20,879 nt of DNA from NP936 sp002726085 (GTDB taxonomy: Bacteria > Acidobacteriota > Vicinamibacteria > Vicinamibacterales > UBA8438), in contig DASCQF010000137.1 of the NCBI GenBank assembly GCA_036012905.1, forward strand, positions 1-20,879, read 5' to 3'. Below the pieces are notes generated by a model that saw only the letters and a program-made list of their open reading frames with translations, searched no databases and was not told the origin of the DNA. Shown here one piece after another: positions 1 to 5,241 of this stretch. The translations under genes were made by a program, and so were the position numbers. Numbering within the stretch: the first letter of the stretch is position 1; every line of letters begins with the position of its first letter.

Positions 1-71
1 CGGCTCAACTCCACCTCGGCCTGGCGCAGCTTTGTGATGATCTGTTCAGTACCGACGCGCTTGCGTGGCAT
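1..71 (-). CDS. IS3-family transposase OrfA, N-terminal 23 codons
   Basis: The gene starts at ATG 71 (reverse strand) and runs off the left edge. The visible peptide begins MPRKRVGTEQIITKLRQAEV, which matches the usual opening of IS3-family OrfA proteins, the helix-turn-helix subunit that binds the terminal repeats (family knowledge). A perfect AGGAGG lies 4 nt upstream of the ATG (76-81). OrfA is normally joined to the DDE catalytic OrfB by a programmed frameshift; OrfB would be outside the window. Whether the transposase is intact cannot be judged. Confidence 0.8.
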   Translation of the reverse strand, partial: MPRKRVGTEQIITKLRQAEVELS

Positions 72-144
72 CCTACCTCCTGGTCGTGACACCCGAATTC
101 TACCGCTCGGGCTGGAACGATTTCAGGGGGGCAGGTCAAGTACA
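1..144 (-). mobile_element. IS3-family insertion sequence, terminal part
   Basis: This is the left (5') end of an IS3-family element lying on the minus strand; the rest is outside the window. Read outward on the minus strand, the terminus starts TGTACTTGACCTGCCCCCCT at 144, a plausible IS3-type inverted repeat beginning with TG. It is followed about 70 nt later by the transposase OrfA start with a strong ribosome binding site. The opposite end and the target duplication cannot be seen, so the exact terminus at 144 is inferred from the TG...CA rule and not proved. Confidence 0.7.
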
Positions 145-580
145 AGACAGCGCGATAATGCCTGCATGTCGTCGGGCGTTCGACCAAAGGGTGTGCCGGT
201 CGACTCGGCTGAGGGCTGTCCACGCGTCGCTGGGGGTTGTGCGTAGGTGTGGATTCACGATGGCGCCGATGTCGTTCAGGTGAGGTCCGACCAATGATCC
301 GATCGGTCGGGACGAGCGGACGACGTATCGACAACCTGTACCGCGGGTTCGTCGCCCGGTCTGCGAACGAAGGTCCGGGTGTTTCGAGGTGGCGCCGAGC
401 CTGGACGATGGGTGGTTCCGGGCCGTCATCCAGACCCCGCACTGTAACCAAACTGTAACCATCAGGGCGCAACAGGACGAAAACCACGGCACGGGAGATA
501 ACGCGCCCGCCCACCGGAAACGGCCGGATTTGTTGAAGAAACGCTTGACTTCGACCCGCTGGAAACCGCGAGTCAGTTTT
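145..580. other. non-coding end of an integrated element
   Basis: No credible gene is seen in this stretch. The long minus-strand open frames across it have arginine/proline-rich, low-complexity composition typical of GC-rich shadow frames, and one of them starts inside the antisense of the tRNA fragment. By the geometry of tRNA-targeted integration, the DNA left of the tRNA-Cys 3' half should be the distal end of the integrated element. The only clear structure is the pair of 10-bp direct repeats at 441-461. Confidence 0.5.
441..461. repeat. tandem 10-bp direct repeat, possible integrase arm site
   Basis: ACTGTAACCA occurs at 441-450 and again at 452-461, an 11-bp period, so both copies face the same side of the helix. 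They lie about 120-140 bp from the tRNA-Cys fragment. Tyrosine integrases bind short directly repeated arm sites at roughly this distance from the att core (general knowledge). The assignment as arm sites is an inference from position. Confidence 0.4.
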
Positions 581-624
581 CTGCAAATCCTCCATCCCCG
601 GTTCAAATCCGGGGGGCGCCTCCA
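581..624 (+). other. tRNA-Cys 3' half, probable attR attachment site
   Basis: The sequence reads as a tRNA from the anticodon loop to CCA. It has the loop CTGCAAA (581-587, anticodon GCA at 583-585), T stem CCCGG (597-601), T loop TTCAAAT (602-608), T stem CCGGG (609-613), acceptor strand GGGCGCC (614-620), discriminator T (621) and CCA (622-624). GCA plus discriminator U73 identifies tRNA-Cys. The 5' partner of the anticodon stem is absent (GTTTT instead of about GAGGA), and no GGCGCCC acceptor strand lies at the right distance, so this is not a functional gene. A tRNA cut in the anticodon loop is a classic scar of integrase-mediated insertion. Confidence 0.75.
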
Positions 625-802
625 TCTTCTCGTCAACCTGACAGTACCCTTTGCATGGCTTGCGGATGAACGGTTTCCTATGCCATCCACAGCCTCAGCT
701 TGACAGCGCCTCCAGGGGGTTCTAACGTCGTCTGACGCTCGCGAGTAGCTCCCCATTAGGCAAGCGTCATTCTTGACTCAAGTGTCCCGGGGAGGTGTTG
801 CC
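625..802 (+). promoter_or_regulatory. upstream region of the collagen-like gene with candidate promoter
   Basis: A TTGACA hexamer at 700-705 is followed, after a 17-bp spacer, by TAACGT at 723-728, an acceptable sigma-70-type pair about 75 bp before the GTG start at 803. The motif GACAGCGCC (702-710) overlaps the -35 box, and a related GACAGTACC lies at 640-648; both resemble the inverted repeat before the phosphate transporter gene (2694-2722). No experimental or comparative support is available, so the promoter is a candidate only. Confidence 0.35.
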
Positions 803-1672
803 GTGAAGAGACCAGCTGTTTCGCTTATTTCGCAGACGACGATCATGGTCGCGGTGTTTGCCATCACTGCGCCCCCGGCACTGGGCAATGACCAAGGCGA
901 GCTCAGAATTCGGGGAAATCAGGCCGTTATCATCAGCGTGATGGTCGACTGCGCCGCTGATTCCCGTCTGGTGACAATTCATGGTCGGAACTTCGGCACC
1001 GCCGCTGCGGCGCACGTCACGTTGAATCTGATGACGCTGGACGTTGTCAGTCTTCCCAACAACGCCCTCGTGGTAGCCACGATTCCCGTGCCAGCCCCAG
1101 AACTGGACGACCCGTGTGTCATTCCTGGCACCTACCTGCTGACCGCTATGCGCGGCAAAGTGAAGGGCAGGCATCGCTGGTTGAGGCCGTCCAAGAAAGA
1201 CCTTGCGACGTTTGATGTGGCGATCGGTGCCGGAGGACTTCCGGGTCTGCCCGGCGCGGATGGGGCGAACGGCGCCGACGGCACGAACGGTACCAACGGG
1301 GTGCCCGGCACGAACGGTACCAACGGGGCGCCAGGCACGAACGGGATCGATGGGGTGAGTGGTTACGAAGTGGCGCAAAATACGGTCCGCTCTATCAGCG
1401 TCGAACATGCGAATGCGAACTTCCCTGGTCCCAGCGATCCCTTCCTGACTGCTTCTGCTTCATGCCCGGGCGGTAAGAAGCCGCTTGGAGGCGGAGGAAG
1501 CCGCGGCGCCGATTCTTTGGACGGCATCGGAAATGCTCTGCAACTTCTTGAGTTTGAGACGTCGCGACCGGACGGAGATGCCTGGGTTGTCAAGTGGCGA
1601 AACAACGGGCAGAGCAACGTCGGGCCGGTGGAGGTTATCGTGTACGCCGTATGCGCGACGGTTCTTCTCTAG
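803..1672 (+). CDS. exported collagen-like repeat protein
   Basis: A 289-residue protein of unknown role, probably on the cell surface or secreted. GTG 803 is preferred over the earlier in-frame TTG at 773 because GGGGAGG lies 7 nt upstream. Residues 1-28 form a signal peptide (basic start, hydrophobic core, APPALG end). Residues about 45-140 resemble an IPT/TIG-like beta-sandwich (HGRNFG...PGTYLL). Residues 145-187 are about 14 uninterrupted Gly-X-Y triplets such as GADGANGADGTNGTNG. The C-terminal domain (188-289) is a glycine- and cysteine-containing globular module (SASCPGGKKPLGGGG, AWVVKWRN, YAVCA), as found at the end of other bacterial collagen-like proteins. Collagen-like regions normally trimerise; the Asn/Thr-rich triplets have few prolines, so stability may come from the end domains (inference). 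There is no sortase or other anchor motif. Confidence 0.8.
   Translation: MKRPAVSLISQTTIMVAVFAITAPPALGNDQGELRIRGNQAVIISVMVDCAADSRLVTIHGRNFGTAAAAHVTLNLMTLDVVSLPNNALVVATIPVPAPELDDPCVIPGTYLLTAMRGKVKGRHRWLRPSKKDLATFDVAIGAGGLPGLPGADGANGADGTNGTNGVPGTNGTNGAPGTNGIDGVSGYEVAQNTVRSISVEHANANFPGPSDPFLTASASCPGGKKPLGGGGSRGADSLDGIGNALQLLEFETSRPDGDAWVVKWRNNGQSNVGPVEVIVYAVCATVLL
1280..1345 (+). repeat. 27-bp tandem repeat encoding Gly-X-Y triplets
   Basis: Two copies of a 27-bp unit (1280-1306 and 1307-1333) differ at only two bases, followed by 12 bases of a third copy (1334-1345). Each unit encodes three triplets, GTN-GTN-G(V/A)P. Near identity at DNA level suggests recent duplication and possible length variation between strains. 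Confidence 0.85.
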
Positions 1673-1757
1673 CATCGAATCTGATGCTCGCTCGGGCACG
1701 GTCACGTTGACGCAGAGAGGGTGTGACGAGCCTTCGACGGCTCATGCATTCCTCATC

Positions 1758-1961
1758 GTGACGACAGGCGACCCTAGAGCCCCCGATCACCAAGCCACGC
1801 CCCTCGAAGCCGCGGACCATTGTGAGCCCCGCAACAAGCCCGCTCTCGCGGCCGGGCTGCGCGCGCTGATCAAAGAGGCGTACGAGGACCTGAAGCCGAT
1901 CGGGCACGCGCCGTTCGAGATCACAGATTTGGAGCCGGCGAGAAAGGCGGAGCGCGAATAG
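1758..1961 (+). CDS. small unrecognised ORF, possibly a gene remnant
   Basis: An open frame ending at TAG 1961 has protein-like composition in its last 45 codons (for example ALAAGLRALIKEAYEDLKPI, then HAPFEITDLEPA). The upstream part of the same frame looks non-coding and overlaps the end of the collagen-like gene. The GTG at 1758 would give 67 residues, but no convincing ribosome binding site supports it. A perfect 10-bp hairpin begins 7 nt after the stop, which favours this being the true end of a gene or of a decayed gene. I do not recognise the family. Confidence 0.35.
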   Translation: MTTGDPRAPDHQATPLEAADHCEPRNKPALAAGLRALIKEAYEDLKPIGHAPFEITDLEPARKAERE

Positions 1962-1967
1962 GGGGGA

Positions 1968-1992
1968 CTGGCCCGGGTCGACCCCGGGCCAG
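1968..1992 (+). terminator. hairpin, possible terminator
   Basis: CTGGCCCGGG and CCCGGGCCAG form a perfect 10-bp stem around the loop TCGAC. It sits just after the stop at 1961. No T-run follows, so it would be a weak intrinsic terminator or an mRNA 3'-end stabilising hairpin. Confidence 0.45.
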
Positions 1993-2000
1993 ACGATGGG

Positions 2001-2310
2001 ACGTGATTATATAGCGGGCGGGAGCGGGCTGGGTTTCGGCCGTCGCCCTAGACAGCCTGCTCCGGGAGGACCATTCGTGCTTGGGAACTGTGCAAGAAGG
2101 GTACCGTCGATACGCCTGAGCAAGCGGGGGCAACCGCATGAAGCTGGCGCCCGACGTGCGGATAAGAACCGGGCTGATGCGGGCGAACCAAGGTGACTGA
2201 ATGGCTGAAATCGTTCAGGCTGTGGGGAATTTTCTACAGAGCGCAAGCGCAAAATAACACGTCATCACAATGAGGGCCAGACGAAGCGGTGCGGCTGCCT
2301 GCGCCGCTCG
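2001..2310. other. non-coding block rich in potential RNA stems
   Basis: No credible gene is seen. Several inverted repeats are nested here. GGAGCGGGCTG (2021-2031) pairs with CAGCCTGCTCC (2053-2063) over 11 bp with one G-U. GCGGGGGCAACCGC folds into a short hairpin. AGCGGTGCG (2285-2293) pairs with TGCGCCGCT (2300-2308) with two G-U pairs. There are several purine-rich loop-like stretches (GCGAACC, GCGCAAGCGC). The texture resembles a structured RNA, perhaps a degenerate group II intron domain or a small RNA, but no diagnostic element such as an intron domain V was found. The identity is open. Confidence 0.3.
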
Positions 2311-2316
2311 TGATCA

Positions 2317-2532
2317 GTGAAGGCAAAGATGGACCCGTTCATTCCTCGAGAAAGTGAATCGATGGCCGAGAGGCACCCAAAGCTCGATTCTTCGGACGTG
2401 CTTCAACTCCTCACGCTCCTGAAGGGCGTGCACTCTCACCTTGGGCCCCAGTCAGTATCGGTGCTGACTACAGCCGGCAAGGCACTCGGAATGGCTGCGA
2501 GTAGTGAGGGCATTCGTGGACATTCGGGTTGA
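2317..2532 (+). CDS. hypothetical small protein (71 aa)
   Basis: This frame opens at GTG 2317 (ATG alternatives at 2329 and 2362). It contains a plausible amphipathic stretch, SSDVLQLLTLLKGVHSHLGP, followed by SVSVLTTAGKALGMA. No ribosome binding site of note and no family match are apparent. It overlaps by 29 nt a second frame (2504-2650) that also looks coding, so the two may be pieces of one gene broken by a frameshift, or two overlapping small genes. There is no signal peptide or membrane segment. Confidence 0.35.
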   Translation: MKAKMDPFIPRESESMAERHPKLDSSDVLQLLTLLKGVHSHLGPQSVSVLTTAGKALGMAASSEGIRGHSG

Positions 2533-2650
2533 GGATGCGGGTGGCAAAGTGGTGCAGAATCTGTTCCGCATCGGCCGCCATCTACTGCGGTCGGATCACC
2601 ACCGCCTGCTCCGCACGCGGGCGTTCGCCGAATGGGAAGCGGTGACGTAG
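2504..2650 (+). CDS. short ORF or frameshifted continuation (48 aa)
   Basis: In the other frame, from GTG 2504 to TAG 2650, the translation (VRAFVDIRVEDAGGKVVQNL, later FRIGRHLLRSDH and RAFAEWEAV) looks like genuine protein: mixed hydrophobic and charged residues, few repeats. It overlaps the end of the 2317-2532 frame. It may be the C-terminal part of that gene after a frameshift. The family is not recognised. Confidence 0.25.
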   Translation: MRAFVDIRVEDAGGKVVQNLFRIGRHLLRSDHHRLLRTRAFAEWEAVT

Positions 2651-2693
2651 GCCGTGTGACAGGCCGACGGAGTCAGGCGTCGAGGGAGAGAAA

Positions 2694-2737
2694 GGCGCTG
2701 TCCTCGTCAAGCTGACAGTGCCGGGCTGGTCTATAGT
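2694..2737 (+). promoter_or_regulatory. inverted repeat and -10 box ahead of the phosphate transporter unit
   Basis: GGCGCTGTC (2694-2702) and GACAGTGCC (2714-2722) form a 9-bp inverted repeat with one G-T mismatch and an 11-nt centre. TATAGT at 2732-2737 is a good -10 box just before the ATG at 2748. CTGACA (2712-2717) could be a -35 box, but the spacer would be only 14 bp. The repeat therefore overlaps the likely polymerase site and could be an operator. It is not a recognisable Pho box. Confidence 0.35.
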
Positions 2738-2747
2738 GGGGGTCGCC

Positions 2748-2834
2748 ATGGCCACGCCACCGCTGAATCGGCTTGTCGCTCGACCCCGCTCTGGCGCTCC
2801 GAGAAGTGCGCCGGTCACCGAAGAGCTCTCATGA
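2748..2834 (+). CDS. possible 28-residue leader peptide
   Basis: ATG 2748 opens a 28-codon frame (MATPPLNRLVARPRSGAPRS, then APVTEELS) whose TGA (2832-2834) overlaps the ATG of the transporter gene as ATGA. This geometry is typical of translational coupling. The peptide is basic and proline-rich and matches no leader known to me. It could equally be chance, since the transporter gene has only a weak ribosome binding site of its own; that weakness is what makes coupling attractive. Confidence 0.3.
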   Translation: MATPPLNRLVARPRSGAPRSAPVTEELS

Positions 2835-4561
2835 CTGTTGGTCTCGTCCCGGAGATGGCCTTTCACCTCGTGGGAGGGCTCGGCATCTTCCTGCTCGGCA
2901 TGAAGTACATGCAGCAGGGGCTGCAAGTGGTGGCCGGCGACCGCATCCGCCGCATGATCAACGCGGTGACCGCGAACCGCTTTCTGGCCGTGGGCATCGG
3001 GCTGTTCGTGACCACTCTCGTGCAGTCGAGCTCGGTCACGTCGGTCATGGTCATCGGCCTCGTCAACAGCGAGCTCATGGCCCTGAATGGCGCGATAGGG
3101 GTCATCATCGGCGCCAATATCGGCACCACCATCACGGGCTGGATCCTGGCGTTGAAGATCGGGCAGTACGGGCTCCCCCTGCTCGGCCTGGCGGCCTTCG
3201 GCTGGTTGTTCCTCAGAGGGGAAAGACTCCGCTACTCGGCCCTGGCGGTGCTGGGCATCGGGATGGTGTTTTTTGGCCTGGAGCTGATGAAGGATGGGTT
3301 CGAGCCGGTCAGAGACCTCCCAGAATTTGCCTCGCTGTTCCAGCTGTTCGAAGCCACCGATTACCTCGGCGTGCTGAAATCCGCGCTGGTCGGCTGCGTG
3401 GTGACGCTCATCGTTCAATCGTCGTCTGCCACGCTGGGCATCACCATTGCGCTCGCCAACACCGGCGTGGTCGATTTTCAAACCGCGGGCGCGGTGGTCG
3501 TGGGGACCAACATCGGGACGACCATTACGGCGTATCTGGCGTCGTTGGGGGCCGATGTCAACGCCAGACGAACCGCCTACTTCCACGTAGGGTTCAACAT
3601 CTTAGGGGTAGCAGTGATCACGGCGCTGTTCCTGCCGGTCTATCTCCCGTTCATCGACGCCGTCGTGATGGGCGGCGTAGATCCCAACTTGCAGCAGCCC
3701 ACGGGCGTGTTTCCTTACATGACGGCGGGGATTGCCGCGGTCCATTCCGTGTTCAACATCGTGACGGCGCTCTTGTTCATTCCGTTCATCACACCGATTG
3801 CCAACGCCCTGCGCGGACTGGTCAAGGGCGCACCCACGGAGGCGCGGGATCATTTGACGCATCTGGATTTCGGTCTGGTGAGCTCGCCGTTGACCGCGAT
3901 CGAGCAATCGGGATTCGAAATCGCGCGGACGGATCGACACGTCAGAACGATGCTGGATGACTTGCGCACCATCGTGACCGATGAGAAGCGAGACCGCGCG
4001 CTGATCGACAAGACGTTTCAGCAGGAGGACATCATCGACGACGTGCAAAGCGAGGTGACGCGGTTTCTGACCGATCTGCTGGCGGTGGACCTGAGCCATG
4101 ACGTCGCCGAGGAGGCCAGGGCCCAGCTGCGACTGGCCGACGAGTTCGAGTCGGTGAGCGATTACGTCGCGAATGTCCTGAAGCTCTATTTGCGCATGGA
4201 GGACGCTGGCGTGACCCTGTCGCCGGTCCAGCAAAAAGAGCTGCTGGACCTGCATGATGTGATCTCCACGTACTACGACACCGTGCACAAGGGCTTCGCC
4301 CAGGACACGTTCGAGCTGTATCTCTCGGACATCCATCGGGATAGCCGTGAGGTCACCGCCAAGATCAGGGCCCTCAGAGACCGCCACTGGCACCGACTCT
4401 CTGACGAGACGGTCGAACCGTTGGTCAGCACGTCGTACATGGACATTGCGAATGCCTACCGACGCATGAAGGACCACCTCTTGAACATTGGGGAGGCGAT
4501 TGTGGGCGGCAAGGATATCGCGAGACAGGTCATCGAGTCGGAGGAGGAGATGGCTGGGTAG
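2831..4561 (+). CDS. Na+/phosphate cotransporter with PhoU-like C-terminal domain
   Basis: A 576-residue inner-membrane protein of the Na/Pi-cotransporter family (NptA/YjbB type), moving inorganic phosphate with sodium. The two inverted transport repeats are clear. The first has QSSSVTS (65-71) followed by GANIGTTITG (94-103). The second has QSSSATLG (196-203) followed by GTNIGTTITA (225-234). Hydrophobic segments fill residues 10-330. Residues about 355-570 are a helical PhoU-like domain, as in YjbB-type proteins; it is thought to monitor phosphate status or restrain transport. The length is normal for the family. E. coli YjbB acts mainly in export, so the direction here is open. The start at ATG 2831 overlaps a short upstream frame. 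The downstream gene is convergent, so this is a single-gene unit apart from the possible leader. Confidence 0.92.
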   Translation: MTVGLVPEMAFHLVGGLGIFLLGMKYMQQGLQVVAGDRIRRMINAVTANRFLAVGIGLFVTTLVQSSSVTSVMVIGLVNSELMALNGAIGVIIGANIGTTITGWILALKIGQYGLPLLGLAAFGWLFLRGERLRYSALAVLGIGMVFFGLELMKDGFEPVRDLPEFASLFQLFEATDYLGVLKSALVGCVVTLIVQSSSATLGITIALANTGVVDFQTAGAVVVGTNIGTTITAYLASLGADVNARRTAYFHVGFNILGVAVITALFLPVYLPFIDAVVMGGVDPNLQQPTGVFPYMTAGIAAVHSVFNIVTALLFIPFITPIANALRGLVKGAPTEARDHLTHLDFGLVSSPLTAIEQSGFEIARTDRHVRTMLDDLRTIVTDEKRDRALIDKTFQQEDIIDDVQSEVTRFLTDLLAVDLSHDVAEEARAQLRLADEFESVSDYVANVLKLYLRMEDAGVTLSPVQQKELLDLHDVISTYYDTVHKGFAQDTFELYLSDIHRDSREVTAKIRALRDRHWHRLSDETVEPLVSTSYMDIANAYRRMKDHLLNIGEAIVGGKDIARQVIESEEEMAG

Positions 4562-4668
4562 CGGGCGCCTCACATCTCGTCGCCGCGGCCGGCACCGGAC
4601 GAGCGGACACCGTCGTAGGAAGCAAATCGGGAAGACGAATCATGCGGCGGCCCCCGATTGACGAAGGT

Positions 4669-5241
4669 CTAGTAGGGGTAACCTGGAAGCCTTGGCATTC
4701 CGGGCTTCCAATCCGGCAGGGGAGCGAAGGCCTCACGATTTGGCATCTCTACCTGCGGCAGACTCTGGGCGTCGAGTGCCTGGTCCTCCGGGATGACATC
4801 GTTCAAGAAGAGCAGGTAGGCCGTCAGCGCGTAGACCTCATCGGCGGTGAGGGTGCCTTCTCGATTGAGCGGCATGCCGCGATTGATGTAGTCCCAGACC
4901 ACCGTCGCGTACGGCGCGCGGATCGGCAGTATTCGCCCCCAGTTCCAGGGGTCGGAACCTGGTCTCGCTTCGCGTTTCACCAACCTGGGCGCTCGGCCGT
5001 CTGTCCCGGTCGCCCCGTGACATCCTGCGCACCCTCTCCGCCGATAGACCAGCGCGCCTTCCTCGGGGGTGCCGCGCCCCGGCGGGAGCTCCTCTCCCGT
5101 AGGACTGATGGAGATGTCCCAGGCACGGATTTCCTCCTCGGTCGGGGTCCGTCCCACACCGTACGTGGGCCCCTGCGCGAGCGCGGAGCCCCCAAGGAGC
5201 ATGAGCAACGGGAGCAACAGAAAGGCTCTAAGCGATCGCAT
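4669..5241 (-). CDS. monohaem cytochrome c, sulfite dehydrogenase electron acceptor subunit
   Basis: A 190-residue exported cytochrome. ATG 5241 is chosen because it opens a clear signal peptide (MRSLRAFLLLPLLMLLGGSA, then LAQ, cleavage near 22-23) and overlaps the upstream soxC-like gene by 14 nt. The single haem c site is CAGCH at 71-75. Met123 in RGMPLN is the likely distal axial ligand. The domain is a class I cytochrome c fold with the usual LTADEVYALTAYLLFLN helix (131-147). It would take electrons from the molybdenum enzyme encoded just upstream and pass them to the respiratory chain. It is shorter than classical two-haem SoxD and longer than SorB, so a symbol is withheld. The ORF extends further upstream only as antisense-like sequence within the soxC gene. 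Confidence 0.85.
   Translation of the reverse strand: MRSLRAFLLLPLLMLLGGSALAQGPTYGVGRTPTEEEIRAWDISISPTGEELPPGRGTPEEGALVYRRRGCAGCHGATGTDGRAPRLVKREARPGSDPWNWGRILPIRAPYATVVWDYINRGMPLNREGTLTADEVYALTAYLLFLNDVIPEDQALDAQSLPQVEMPNREAFAPLPDWKPGMPRLPGYPY

Noticed and set aside
551..624. A complete tRNA-Cys gene
   Set aside because: The 5' acceptor strand GGCGCCC and the 5' anticodon stem strand are absent at the required distance, so only the 3' half is present.
5..756. Two 206-codon minus-strand open frames
   Set aside because: One starts in the antisense of the tRNA-Cys fragment (the familiar spurious APPGFEPG-type translation), both have shadow-like Arg/Pro-rich composition, and no ribosome binding site fits.
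767..1408. Long minus-strand frame opposite the collagen-like gene
   Set aside because: It is the antisense of Gly-X-Y coding DNA; the plus-strand frame has a signal peptide, ribosome binding site and recognisable domains.
2001..2310. Firm call of a group II intron
   Set aside because: Some segments recall intron domain I texture, but no domain V/VI, no typical GUGYG 5' boundary and no reverse transcriptase gene were found, so only a structured non-coding block is reported.
2694..2722. Pho box before the phosphate transporter
   Set aside because: The dyad is an inverted repeat of GGCGCTGTC/GACAGTGCC and does not show the direct CTGTCAT repeats of a Pho box.
2582..4573. Minus-strand frames of 334 and 323 codons
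   Set aside because: They lie opposite the phosphate transporter, are rich in His, Arg, Gln and Asp in a shadow pattern, and show no domain.
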